A DNA stretch of 51,766 nucleotides, from contig JACRNU010000008.1 of assembly GCA_016234805.1 (NCBI GenBank), forward strand, positions 1-51,766. Reading direction: 5' to 3'. Below the pieces are notes generated by a model. It searched no databases. It saw only the letters and a program-made list of their open reading frames with translations, and was not told where the DNA came from. Shown piece by piece: positions 1-7,726 of this stretch; position 1 is the first letter of the stretch, and every line of letters starts with the position of its first letter. This DNA is from Elusimicrobiota bacterium. GTDB lineage: Bacteria; Elusimicrobiota; Elusimicrobia; UBA1565; UBA9628. A program made the translations under genes and the position numbers.

Positions 1-421
1 CGCAGTCGTGCTCCACGATGGCGCCGGTGTTCACCACTGCGTTCTCCCCGATGGAGGCGCGGGAGTGGAGGACGGCGCGCGTCAGGACTTCGGCTCCTTC
101 GGCCATGACCGCGTCCGGAGCGATGCTCGCCTCCGGGTCCCGGACGCAGGCGAAGGAATAGCCTCTCTTCTTGAGGCGCTCGTAGAGCCCGCGCCGGGGA
201 ACGGTCGAGTCGTTCAGGCCCACGCCGTTGACCAGCAGGATGGAGCCCGGAGGATGCCGGCGAAGCGCCTCCTCCTCGAGGAGGACCGGCACGCCGTCGA
301 GGGACCCGCCGACGAGGCCGGGGTCCTTGTCCGCGAATGCCGAGACTTTCTTCCCGGCCAGGCGCAGGGCATGGAGCAGCACCCGGCCGTGGCCTCCGGC
401 TCCCAAGATGAGGATCTTCAC
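1..421 (-). CDS. neuD: NeuD/PglD-type sugar O/N-acyltransferase (partial)
   Basis: The C-terminus lies beyond the window edge; about 140 residues are visible. The protein begins with a GTG codon (VKILILGAGGHGRV), a PglD/NeuD-type N-terminal nucleotide-binding fold with GAGGHGRV at residues 7-14. It then enters the hexapeptide-repeat part (for example ASIGENAVVNTGAIVEHDC), expected to form a left-handed beta helix. The family acetylates sialic acid or amino-sugar precursors using acetyl-CoA. The GTG overlaps the TGA stop of neuC (sequence GTGA), the same junction used between neuB and neuC, which supports this start. It is the fourth gene of a tightly coupled nonulosonic-acid operon. Whether it acts on the nonulosonic acid itself or on an intermediate cannot be told. 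Confidence 0.8.
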   Translation of the reverse strand, partial: MKILILGAGGHGRVLLHALRLAGKKVSAFADKDPGLVGGSLDGVPVLLEEEALRRHPPGSILLVNGVGLNDSTVPRRGLYERLKKRGYSFACVRDPEASIAPDAVMAEGAEVLTRAVLHSRASIGENAVVNTGAIVEHDC

Positions 422-1602
422 GGTCGGCCTCCGTGCCAGTCGTGGAATGGTTTGCGCACGCCCTCAGCGGGCAGCGGGAAGGTCTTGAGGATGCGCAGGA
501 TCTTCCCCGAGACCTCGCCTCCTCCGTAAGGGTTCTTCCCCTGGCAGCGCAGGCGGCGGAAGTCTTTCGAGAGGGCTCGGCGCAGGCCGCGGACGATGGC
601 CGGCTTCGACGCGGGGACGTCGACGACAGAGGGCGCGCGCAGCCTGCCGGCCTGGCGGTCGCCCACATTGACGGTCGGGACCCGCAGGGTCGGGGCTTCG
701 AGGATGCCGCTCGATGAGTTCCCGACCACCGCGTCCGCACGGGCCAGGAGGCTGAGATACCCGTCCTGCCCGAGCGAGGGCACGGCCCGACAGAGGCCGG
801 GCCGTGAGGCGCAGAAGCGGCGCAGAGCCGAGTTGACGGCCCTGCCCTCCGCGTCGGCCTCCGCGTCGGCGTTGGCGTAGGTGAACACGGTCCGCAGGTC
901 CAGGTCGGAGAGCGCGGCCAGAAGGGCGGCCAGGGAAGCCCGAGTCCTTCCGCCTCCCTCGGGATGGAAGGTGGCCAGGACCAGAGGCCCGTCGAGACGC
1001 ATGCCGACCCGGAGCTCGAGGGCTTCCCTGCCCAGCGGCCGCAGGCGGGCGATGTACTCCAGCCCCGGGGCCCCGACGTTGAAGACCCTCCGCGGGTCCT
1101 CGCCCATCTGGAGGACGCGGCGGCGGTAGGGTTCGGCCGCGGTAAAATGGAGGTACGCCAGCTTGGTCACCGCGTGCCGGATCTGCTCGTCGATGACGCC
1201 CTCGCTCGATTCCCCGCCGTGAAGATGGGCGATGGGGATGCGCATGGCCGTGGCCGCGGCGGCCGCGGCCAGGATCTCGAATCGGTCCCCGAGCACGACC
1301 ATGAAGTCCGGGGAGAGCCTTGAGAGGGCCTCGGCCATCCGGGTCACCCCGGTCCCGAGCGAGCGCGCGGTATCGAGGTCCGTGCCCCCGCGGACGTTCA
1401 TGTCCACGCGGGCGGCGAGGGGGATGCCGTCTTCGATGATGAGCCGCTCGGTCCTGCCGAACGCGGCCGAGAGGTGCGAGCCCGTGGCCACGACCTGGAG
1501 CCGCACCCCGGGGTCGGCTCGGGCGCGGCGGATGAGCCAGTACAGCAGGCCGTAGTCGGCGCGGCTCGAGGTGAGGACCGCGATCTTGCGCCGGGTCTTC
1601 AC
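418..1602 (-). CDS. neuC: UDP-N-acetylglucosamine 2-epimerase (hydrolysing), NeuC/LegG type
   Basis: Predicted 394-aa cytoplasmic enzyme that hydrolyses and epimerises a UDP-HexNAc to free ManNAc (or a 2,4-diacetamido analogue) and UDP, the first committed step to sialic or legionaminic acid. Visible family motifs are SSRADYGLL near residue 12, GDRFE, HLHGGE, DEQIRHAVTKL, GNSSSGILEAP and NVGDRQAGR, giving a GT-B-like epimerase of usual length. An upstream ATG would add 21 proline/glycine-rich residues read through the repeat in the neuB tail. The GTG at 1602 is preferred because it overlaps the neuB stop as GTGA and begins right before the conserved KIAVLTSSR strand. The sequence alone does not tell NeuC from LegG/NeuC2 substrate specificity. 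Confidence 0.88.
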   Translation of the reverse strand: MKTRRKIAVLTSSRADYGLLYWLIRRARADPGVRLQVVATGSHLSAAFGRTERLIIEDGIPLAARVDMNVRGGTDLDTARSLGTGVTRMAEALSRLSPDFMVVLGDRFEILAAAAAATAMRIPIAHLHGGESSEGVIDEQIRHAVTKLAYLHFTAAEPYRRRVLQMGEDPRRVFNVGAPGLEYIARLRPLGREALELRVGMRLDGPLVLATFHPEGGGRTRASLAALLAALSDLDLRTVFTYANADAEADAEGRAVNSALRRFCASRPGLCRAVPSLGQDGYLSLLARADAVVGNSSSGILEAPTLRVPTVNVGDRQAGRLRAPSVVDVPASKPAIVRGLRRALSKDFRRLRCQGKNPYGGGEVSGKILRILKTFPLPAEGVRKPFHDWHGGRP

Positions 1603-2753
1603 GCGATCCTCCGCCTTCGGGGACGGCGGTCCCTTGCCGCCAGCCCCCTCCGGCGAGCGGAGCACGTCCCGCGCCTTCGGGGACGGCGGTCCCTTGCCGC
1701 CAGGGCGGCCCAGGTGAGGGTCTCGTCCTCGGCCAGGTCCCGGGACAATGTCCTGCCCACGACCGCGTGGAGCATGGAGGGAGGGATGCCGGTGCCGGGC
1801 CGCTTGACGGCCAGGTCCGAGGACTTGAGCACGCTCCCTTTCGGGAGTGCCGTGACCAAGGTGAGGCTGCGGCGTCCGACCGCAAGGTTGCGCCGCTCGC
1901 AGGCCGCGGGCCGCTTGGCGCCGTTTCCCAGGGCGGCGACGGCCGTCCGGACGTCGGCCGCGAAGGCGGCGAAGGCTGCGGGCTCGAGGGAGGCCGCGTG
2001 GTCGGGACCGGGCAGGGTCCTGTCGATGGTCAGGTGCTTCTCGATGATCGGAGCGCCCAGGGCCGCGGCCGCCACCGAGACAGCGGATCCCTCGGTATGA
2101 TCGGACCAGCCGACCGGCAGGTGCAGGGCTCGGGCCATGGTCAGTATCGCCTTGAGGTTCGCCTGGTCCGGCGGGGCCGGATACTCGGTCACGCAGTGCA
2201 GGAGGACCAGGGGAGCTTTCGAGACCGCCTTGACCCAGCCGACGGCTGTCGCGACCTCGGCCAGGGTGCTCATGCCGGTCGAAAGGATCATCGGCCTGCC
2301 CTTGGCGGCCACGTGCTCGAGGAGCGGCCTGTTCGTCACCTCGCCGGAGCCGAGCTTGAAAAGGGGGACCCCGATCTCGTCGAGGAGGTCGGCGCTTTCG
2401 GAATCGAAGGGAGTCGAGAGAAACAGGATGCCGGTCCGGGAGCAGAGCTTCTTGAGCTTCTCGTGGGCGGCCCGGTCGAGCTCCAGGGCCCGGAGCATGG
2501 ACGCCTGCGAGTCAGGGCCGCGGGTCCGGGCCTTCTGGTAGTCCGCCTTCGGAGCCGAGCGGGACACGAGGCTTCCGGTCCTGAAGGTCTGGAACTTGAC
2601 CGCGTCCGCGCCGGCTTTCTTGGCGGCCAGGACCAGCCGGGCCGCGAGGCCCAAGTCCCCGTTGTGGTTGACGCCGGCCTCGGCGATGATGAAAGGGTGG
2701 GGCCGCCTCCCGCCCAGGCAGGCCGGCAGGAGTTCCCGGACGCTGGGTCTCAT
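1599..2753 (-). CDS. neuB: N-acetylneuraminate (nonulosonate) synthase
   Basis: Condenses phosphoenolpyruvate with ManNAc or a related amino sugar to give the nine-carbon acid. The TIM-barrel start is clear (FIIAEAGVNHNGD, residues 21-33), followed by AVKFQTF, FLSTPFD, KLGSGE, STGMS, LLHCVTEYPAP and GWSDHTEG. A C-terminal SAF (antifreeze-like) domain runs from about residue 290 (GRRSL to VVGRTLSRD). At 384 residues it is about 30 longer than usual: after the SAF domain comes an Arg-rich tail in which LAARDRRPRRR occurs twice, encoded by a 32-bp direct repeat with a 60-bp period. The ATG at 2753 overlaps the amidotransferase TGA (ATGA), and the TGA stop overlaps the neuC GTG, so translational coupling is likely. 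Confidence 0.9.
   Translation of the reverse strand: MRPSVRELLPACLGGRRPHPFIIAEAGVNHNGDLGLAARLVLAAKKAGADAVKFQTFRTGSLVSRSAPKADYQKARTRGPDSQASMLRALELDRAAHEKLKKLCSRTGILFLSTPFDSESADLLDEIGVPLFKLGSGEVTNRPLLEHVAAKGRPMILSTGMSTLAEVATAVGWVKAVSKAPLVLLHCVTEYPAPPDQANLKAILTMARALHLPVGWSDHTEGSAVSVAAAALGAPIIEKHLTIDRTLPGPDHAASLEPAAFAAFAADVRTAVAALGNGAKRPAACERRNLAVGRRSLTLVTALPKGSVLKSSDLAVKRPGTGIPPSMLHAVVGRTLSRDLAEDETLTWAALAARDRRPRRRGTCSARRRGLAARDRRPRRRRIA
1612..1643. repeat. 32-bp direct repeat, copy 1 (neuB 3' end)
   Basis: Identical to 1672-1703, offset by exactly 60 bp (20 codons), so it stays in frame in neuB and duplicates an Arg-rich tail peptide. This copy lies just upstream of the neuC GTG start. Confidence 0.95.
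1672..1703. repeat. 32-bp direct repeat, copy 2 (neuB 3' end)
   Basis: Second perfect copy of the 1612-1643 repeat. It covers the junction between the end of the NeuB SAF domain and the extra tail, so the tail probably arose by a local duplication. Confidence 0.95.
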
Positions 2754-3928
2754 GAGACCTGGTGCTTGAGCCTCCACCCTTTCTTGGTCTTCTCCCAGAG
2801 GTGGGGCGGCCTGAAGCTGTCGACGACCTCCCAGAATCTCTTCTCGGAAAGGCCAGTGTAGTCCAGGAACTCGAGGAAGTGCTTCTGTGGGAACTCCCCG
2901 TCGTAACGGCGCACGAGCGCGACCCCTTCCTCGCGGGTGATATGGCCGTCGCGGATCTCGTGGGCCGCGTCCGAGGTCGTCCGGCCGATGCCGAACTTGA
3001 TGTAGCCGAGGTAGTAGTGGTAGCCGTCGGTGCGGTCGTCGAGGCTGGCGTACTTGGAGTAGGTCCCCTCGGAGCGGCCGTCCGGGTTGGCCGCGAACCC
3101 CGTGTTCTCCACGGAGTAATAGTAGTTCTCCTGGGGGATCCACTTCTTGTAGTAGCCGAAGAAGCGGATCTCGAGCTTGGCCGACTCGACCTCCTTGCGC
3201 GTCGGGGGAAGATAGGCGTGCAGGTCCTCGCGCCGCACCCCGTGCTTCGTCCATTCCAGGGGTCCGATGCCGGAGAAGTAATGCTTGATGAGGTCCTCGG
3301 AGGCGTCGTGTCCCGAGCGGTCGGTCGCGTTCGTGTCCCCGCCGTATTCGACCTCGCCGTCCTCTCCGTACATGACGAGGCCGGCCTTGTGGTGGATGGC
3401 CATCCTCATGGGGAAGGCCTTCTGCCCGTAGATGAAGGGCTGGAACGGGTCGCCGAGGCGCTCGAAGGCCAGGCGCGTGAGGACCCGGTGGACCTGGCCG
3501 TTGGGCGTGCCCAGGATGTTGTCGAAGCCCCCGATGTGGATGAAATTCTGGAAATTCTTCCACCCGATGTCCGTGTAGAGGTGGGGAGACCAGGTGACGG
3601 TGAGCGGGTGCATCCCGTACTTGTACTTGAGCTGGTGCGCCGTGAACGCGGAGTCCTTGCCGCCGCTGGCCGGCACCACGACGTCGTAGGAGCCGTCCGA
3701 GCTGCGGTGGCGGTCCAGGAGCTTCTTGAGCTCGGCCTCCCGCGAGGCCCAGTCGATGCCCCTCTTCTTGTGCTCGGCGAACCTGCAGGCGCTGCAGACC
3801 CCGTCCGAATCGAAGTGGATGCGCGGCCGCTGGTTGGAGATGACGCACTTCCTGCAGTAGCGGACCTCCGCCGGGAGCTTGTATTTGGCGATCACGGGGT
3901 GCGAGGCTGCGGGGGAGGCTGTTCTCAT
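2750..3928 (-). CDS. N-acetyl sugar amidotransferase (WbpG/PseA-like PP-loop enzyme)
   Basis: Predicted 392-aa enzyme of the LPS-biosynthesis amidotransferase family, which transfers ammonia to an acetamido sugar to form an acetamidino group. Residues 25-48 hold two CxxC pairs (C25, C28, C45, C48), probably a zinc site. The ATP pyrophosphatase signature SGGKDS sits at 88-93. Relatives usually receive ammonia from HisH/HisF-like partners; none is in view, though the operon continues out of the window. Two in-frame ATGs exist (3940 and 3928). The second is preferred because GAGGT lies five bases before it. This is the first gene of the neu operon, with an extended -10 promoter just upstream. 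It suggests the final sugar is an amidinated sialic, legionaminic or pseudaminic-type acid, which is an inference. Confidence 0.82.
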   Translation of the reverse strand: MRTASPAASHPVIAKYKLPAEVRYCRKCVISNQRPRIHFDSDGVCSACRFAEHKKRGIDWASREAELKKLLDRHRSSDGSYDVVVPASGGKDSAFTAHQLKYKYGMHPLTVTWSPHLYTDIGWKNFQNFIHIGGFDNILGTPNGQVHRVLTRLAFERLGDPFQPFIYGQKAFPMRMAIHHKAGLVMYGEDGEVEYGGDTNATDRSGHDASEDLIKHYFSGIGPLEWTKHGVRREDLHAYLPPTRKEVESAKLEIRFFGYYKKWIPQENYYYSVENTGFAANPDGRSEGTYSKYASLDDRTDGYHYYLGYIKFGIGRTTSDAAHEIRDGHITREEGVALVRRYDGEFPQKHFLEFLDYTGLSEKRFWEVVDSFRPPHLWEKTKKGWRLKHQVS

Positions 3929-3956
3929 TCTGGACCTCATAAGGCGTGTGGTCGGA

Positions 3957-3965
3957 ATTATACCA
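3957..3965 (-). promoter_or_regulatory. extended -10 promoter of the neu operon
   Basis: Read on the minus strand, TGGTATAAT is a perfect -10 hexamer (3962-3957) with a TG extension. Transcription would begin about 20 nt before the ATG at 3928. No good -35 box is seen, as is usual for extended -10 promoters. The same TGGTATARt string recurs upstream of radA and of the genes starting at 29539 and 32055. Confidence 0.65.
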
Positions 3966-4003
3966 GATAGCGGGGCGAGGGGGGCTGGGGCTCCATTTCG
4001 CTG

Positions 4004-4040
4004 AAAAAAACGCGGGGCCGTCCTTTCGGGCGGCCCCGCG
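4004..4040 (-). terminator. rho-independent terminator of the peptidase pair
   Basis: A perfect 10-bp GC stem (4011-4020 with 4031-4040) is followed on the minus strand by seven T residues (complement of 4004-4010), just after the stop at 4083. A second 10-bp inverted repeat, 4047-4056 with 4066-4075, sits between the stop codon and this hairpin and may form a tandem structure. Confidence 0.85.
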
Positions 4041-4082
4041 TTTCCGGCCTCCGCGGTCAGCGTCGCCGCGGAGGCTCCGTGT

Positions 4083-5072
4083 TTATAGTCCCTTCCAGAG
4101 GTCCGAACCCCGCAGGCTCGAGAGCGCGGACCCGGGCGCCGAGAGAGCCTTGCCGGCTTCCGCCATCACGGGCACGCTCATGAGCGCGGGCTCATCCGCC
4201 GGAGGCTTGTACCAGCAGCGGGGCCGGATCCCTACGGTCTGGCCGGTCTTCTTGTTGCAGGTCCCGGCGAAGACATCCTTGTCATTGACCTCTTCCGAGA
4301 CGGTCCTGCCGCAGATCGACCCCTGCAGGTAGGTGTCCATGCGGCACTGGGTCTTGGGATGCTTCTCGTACATGGCGCTGACCACGGCCGGGTCGGGCGT
4401 GTCGAACTGCGGGTCCTTGGGGTCGTTGCTGAGGGCCTTGAACAGGGCGCTCACGGACTTGCCCCCCATGGAGCCCCTCAGGCAGATCATCTTGTCTTCC
4501 TTCGAGGAGAAGGCCTTATCGCAGGCTTCGACCGCGAGCGGGTCGTCGGCCAGGGGCCGGGTGAACCCGGCGCTGGCCAGGTCGGTGAAGACCTTGCGCA
4601 GGCACTTGAGGTTGCCGCCGTAGTCGGCCTGCCCCTCGATCGAGGCCCAGGAGCCGAACCAACCCGCCCCCTTCGGGGCGCCGCCGAGGTGATGCGCCAT
4701 CTCGTGGCACGCGACCAGGGCGAAACCGTCCTGGGTCACGGCCGCGTGGCGGGCCAGGCCGCCGAACATGGAGATCATCCATTTGCCGCCCTGCTGCTGG
4801 GCGTAGGCGTTGACCGTGCCGTCGTCCCACTTGCGCTCGATGACCAGGGTCGCGCCCTTGGCGGCCACGATGGGCTTGTAGATCTTCTCCACCACGTCGA
4901 GGACGTTGTTGAACTGAGCCTGCGTGATGCCCTTGTCCTCGAACGAGCCCACGTCGATGCGCATGTCGTTCTCCGGCAGGAAGCCCTCGCAGACCTTGCG
5001 GGACGGCGTGTACAGCAGGACCGCGGCCAAGAGGACCGCGCCGACCACGGACGCCACAGCATGACGAACCAT
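4083..5072 (-). CDS. exported HExxH zinc metalloprotease-like protein
   Basis: Predicted 329-aa protein with an N-terminal signal peptide or membrane anchor (residues 5-21, hydrophobic). The zinc-protease signature HEMAHH is at residues 123-128, and IEGQAD at 145-150 may supply the third metal ligand, giving a gluzincin-like arrangement. Several cysteines in the C-terminal half suggest disulfides. I do not recognise a named family. The start at 5072 is supported by GGAGGTGG six bases upstream; an earlier in-frame ATG at 5105 lacks this. It lies 29 nt downstream of the M28 peptidase gene on the same strand and ends at a clear terminator, so the two are probably one transcript. It is likely a periplasmic or secreted protease. 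Confidence 0.7.
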   Translation of the reverse strand: MVRHAVASVVGAVLLAAVLLYTPSRKVCEGFLPENDMRIDVGSFEDKGITQAQFNNVLDVVEKIYKPIVAAKGATLVIERKWDDGTVNAYAQQQGGKWMISMFGGLARHAAVTQDGFALVACHEMAHHLGGAPKGAGWFGSWASIEGQADYGGNLKCLRKVFTDLASAGFTRPLADDPLAVEACDKAFSSKEDKMICLRGSMGGKSVSALFKALSNDPKDPQFDTPDPAVVSAMYEKHPKTQCRMDTYLQGSICGRTVSEEVNDKDVFAGTCNKKTGQTVGIRPRCWYKPPADEPALMSVPVMAEAGKALSAPGSALSSLRGSDLWKGL

Positions 5073-5101
5073 TGTTCCACCTCCAACCATTTGATTTCCC
5101 C

Positions 5102-6397
5102 TCATTTTGCCATCTCCACGGCGTATGCCACGGCCAGCTTCGCGAACTTGAGAGCGTGTTTGGAATGCCCGCCGCTCTGGGCGAGCGTGTCCTGCGCGGT
5201 GTGGATGTTCTTGTTGTCCTCTCCGAACTTCGCCTCGAACGGGAAGGACGCTGCGAAGCCGTTCTTGGTCCACGAGGCGTGGTCGGAGCATGCGTAGCCG
5301 CAGGCGGTGCGGCCGAGCTTGTAGGAAGTGTAGGTCTCGACGAGCTTGCCCACGAAGGCGTTCTGCGCGTCATTGGTGTGGTCCGTGATGAGGAAGATGT
5401 CCTCGGCCGAGCCGTTGAAGTTGGTCATGTCGAGCTGGAATGCGCCCTGGACCGCCACGCCGTCCTTCTTGAAGGAGGCCGCGATCTCCTGCGAGCCGCG
5501 CAATCCGACCTCCTCGGCCGCGTAGGCCATGAACTTGAGGGTCTTCTTCGGCCGGTAGCCGGTGGCAACGATGATTCGGATCGTCTCGGTGAGGGCCGCG
5601 ATGCCCGAGGCGTTATCGTCCGCCCCGGGGGCGGTCGCGTCCTCGCCGCCGTACCAGCCCGCGATGGAGTCCGCGTGGCCGCCCAGGACCACGACCTTCT
5701 CCGGCTCAGCCGAGCCCGTGACCGTGAGGATGACCGATTCCTGCGTCCAGCCCGAGTGTTTGAGCAGGGACACGCTCATGTCCGTCCTGCCCTGGGAGAG
5801 CTCTTTCCAGTGCTCGCCGATCCACCGGGAGGACTCCGTCCCGGTCTTGGACCGGTAGTAGCGGTTCTTAAAGGAAGCCAGACGCGTGATCGTCTTGGTG
5901 ATGCTCGGCTCGTCCGCGAGGGCCACCATGGCGGGGACGACCGCGCCCTGGTCGATGGTGAGGGCGCGGGCCGCGGCAGCCGGCGCGGGCTCGAGGTCGG
6001 CCTTGGCGGCCTCGAGGGTGCTGTGCGCGAAGAAGCCGCCGCATTTGTGGAGCTTCTGGTGCATGGCCTCCGAGAGCTCGTCGAGCTCGGCGGTCCGGGC
6101 TTGGTAGATGGAGACGCCCGCGCCCTGGAGGATCACGGGGCGGTCCGGGAGGCCGAAGGCTTCGCCGAGGACGCTCACGTCCTTGTCGGCCACGCTGATC
6201 CACACCGGGACGTCGTCGCCCTTGGCATGGGCCCTGGAGGCCGCGGGAAGGAGGCTGCCTGCGGCCGCGACCGCGGCCTCCAACACGGGCTTGTGGTCCA
6301 CGCCCTGGTCGAACTCCTGGTCAGGCGCGGCCCAGGACAGGCCCGCGGACAAAGACAGCGCGAATGAAACGGCGAAGAACAGCCACGGTCTGCCCAT
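5102..6397 (-). CDS. secreted M28-family aminopeptidase
   Basis: Predicted 431-aa leucyl/bacterial aminopeptidase of the Aeromonas/Vibrio type. A signal peptide covers about residues 1-23 (AWAA-like end, SWAAPD). The co-catalytic di-zinc site is complete by motif: H241 (GGHADS), D260 (PGADDNASG), E295 general base and E296 (YAAEEVG), D323 (QLDMTN) and H399 (IHTAQDT). The C366/C370 pair matches the conserved disulfide of the Aeromonas enzyme. About 160 residues between the signal peptide and the catalytic domain resemble the propeptide region of secreted relatives. GGAGGC precedes the ATG. It heads a two-gene operon with the HEMAHH protein and has a promoter embedded in an inverted repeat. A role in extracellular protein scavenging is the simplest reading. 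Confidence 0.88.
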   Translation of the reverse strand: MGRPWLFFAVSFALSLSAGLSWAAPDQEFDQGVDHKPVLEAAVAAAGSLLPAASRAHAKGDDVPVWISVADKDVSVLGEAFGLPDRPVILQGAGVSIYQARTAELDELSEAMHQKLHKCGGFFAHSTLEAAKADLEPAPAAAARALTIDQGAVVPAMVALADEPSITKTITRLASFKNRYYRSKTGTESSRWIGEHWKELSQGRTDMSVSLLKHSGWTQESVILTVTGSAEPEKVVVLGGHADSIAGWYGGEDATAPGADDNASGIAALTETIRIIVATGYRPKKTLKFMAYAAEEVGLRGSQEIAASFKKDGVAVQGAFQLDMTNFNGSAEDIFLITDHTNDAQNAFVGKLVETYTSYKLGRTACGYACSDHASWTKNGFAASFPFEAKFGEDNKNIHTAQDTLAQSGGHSKHALKFAKLAVAYAVEMAK

Positions 6398-6433
6398 TAT
6401 TGCCTCCCAACCCCTTGGGTCTGGGCCCCTGCG

Positions 6434-6479
6434 GGGACCATTAGGCCTATTATCGCATAGGACCTATGGTCCCTGTCAA
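6434..6479 (-). promoter_or_regulatory. promoter and overlapping inverted repeat upstream of the M28 peptidase
   Basis: On the minus strand TTGACA (6479-6474) is followed after 19 nt by GATAAT (6454-6449). The spacer is longer than the usual 17. The same bases form an inverted repeat: 6434-6440 pairs with 6467-6473, 6442-6445 with 6463-6466, and 6446-6450 with 6457-6461. That is 16 pairs with two single-base bulges and a 6-nt loop. It may be an operator, or a terminator-like structure for incoming transcription, though it has no U tract. Confidence 0.55.
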
Positions 6480-6502
6480 GTCCTTTCTTGCGGGCCTCAG
6501 GT

Positions 6503-7717
6503 TCAGACGATCTTGGGCTTGAACAGCCGGACCATCCGATCCTTTCCCCGGAGCTTGAGCCCCATGGCGAAGACGAACTCGGCGGGCCGGTCGAGGCGGG
6601 AGTAGGTGGACTCGGAGATTAGGAACGTGCCCGGCTCGGCGGAACTCTCCACGCGCGAGGCGGTGTTCACCACGTCGCCGATCACGGTCATGTCCTTGCG
6701 GTCCGCGGACCCGATGTCTCCCTGGATGACGGACCCGCTGCTCATGCCGATGCGGACCTCGACCTCCGGGAACCCCTTGGTCGCGAGGGTCTTGTTGAGG
6801 GAGGGCATGCCGCTGGTCAGGATGTCGCGCGCGGCGTCCACCGCGTCCTGGGCCGAGATGAACACGGCCATGACCCCGTCGCCGATGTACTTGTCGATGT
6901 CGCCCGAGTGCTGGCGGATGATGTGGGCCGTGAGGGTGAAGAGCTGGTTGAGGAACCCGACCACGGCGTCGGGGGGATGCTGCTCGGAGAAATGGGTGAA
7001 GGACACGACGTCGAGGAACAGGACCGTCAGGTCCCGGGTGGAGGCGTTCATCCCGCCTTCCTTGGCGGCGGACTTGAGCACGGAGTCGTAGTTCCCTTTG
7101 ACCGTGTGCAGCTGGATGGCCTTGTCGACCTGATCCTGGAGAGCCTGGAAGCGCTCTTCGGCCGACGGGTCGCGGCATATCTCGAGGTCGCGGGCGACCG
7201 TTTCCGCGATGGAGTCGTAGGTGGCCTTGGAGATGTACTGCTGGACGAGGCGGTCGAATTTCCGCTGGCGCGCGTAGAAGCGTTCCTCGGCCGAGACGTC
7301 GCGGAACACCTCCATGGCTCCGACGATCCTGCCGGCCGCGTCCCGGACCGGGACCGAGTGCACCCGCGCCGCGAAGCGGTGGCCCGCCTTGTGCATGGGA
7401 TAGATCCTTTTCCTGACCGGCTGGCCGGTCTTGATGGCCTCGGCCAACGAACACGCGCCGCCGCACAGGAGGTTGCCGTTGGCGTCGATGTGGTTGAGGA
7501 CTTCGTCCATGCAGCTCTTTCCGACGACCTCGGCCGCGGGATACCCGGTGAGGGCCTCGGCGCCCTTGCTCCAGAACAGGATGCGGCGCTGAAGGTCCAC
7601 GATGTAGACGCCGTCGAGCATGCTGTCAAGCAGGCGCCGGGATTCCGGGGTGAGCAGGCCCCCGAGGGGATCGGGCAGGATTGGCTGCCCGCCCTCGGGC
7701 AGGGGTGGCTTGAGCAT
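6503..7717 (-). CDS. PAS domain-class III adenylate cyclase
   Basis: Predicted 404-aa soluble protein making cAMP. A PAS domain (about 25-145) holds a Cys/His cluster, C69, H76, C85 and C89, in the GKSC..H..LCGGAC arrangement seen in a subset of sensory PAS domains; a redox or metal role is inference. A helical linker (150-225) leads to a class III cyclase domain (226-404). All six catalytic positions can be placed: metal Asp D236 (FLDVVSF) and D280 (IGDG), purine-selecting K276 and T344, transition-state N351 and R355. Lys plus Thr points to ATP rather than GTP. The gene starts 9 nt after the MetS-like gene stop, so it is probably cotranscribed with the NSS transporter, perhaps coupling solute uptake or redox state to cAMP. 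Confidence 0.87.
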   Translation of the reverse strand: MLKPPLPEGGQPILPDPLGGLLTPESRRLLDSMLDGVYIVDLQRRILFWSKGAEALTGYPAAEVVGKSCMDEVLNHIDANGNLLCGGACSLAEAIKTGQPVRKRIYPMHKAGHRFAARVHSVPVRDAAGRIVGAMEVFRDVSAEERFYARQRKFDRLVQQYISKATYDSIAETVARDLEICRDPSAEERFQALQDQVDKAIQLHTVKGNYDSVLKSAAKEGGMNASTRDLTVLFLDVVSFTHFSEQHPPDAVVGFLNQLFTLTAHIIRQHSGDIDKYIGDGVMAVFISAQDAVDAARDILTSGMPSLNKTLATKGFPEVEVRIGMSSGSVIQGDIGSADRKDMTVIGDVVNTASRVESSAEPGTFLISESTYSRLDRPAEFVFAMGLKLRGKDRMVRLFKPKIV

Positions 7718-7726
7718 CGTTCGGCG

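Noticed and set aside
1599-3848. 749-residue reading that would fuse neuB to sequence inside the amidotransferase gene
   Set aside because: The extra N-terminal half is the out-of-frame shadow of the amidotransferase. The ATG at 2753 overlapping its stop begins the conserved NeuB sequence.
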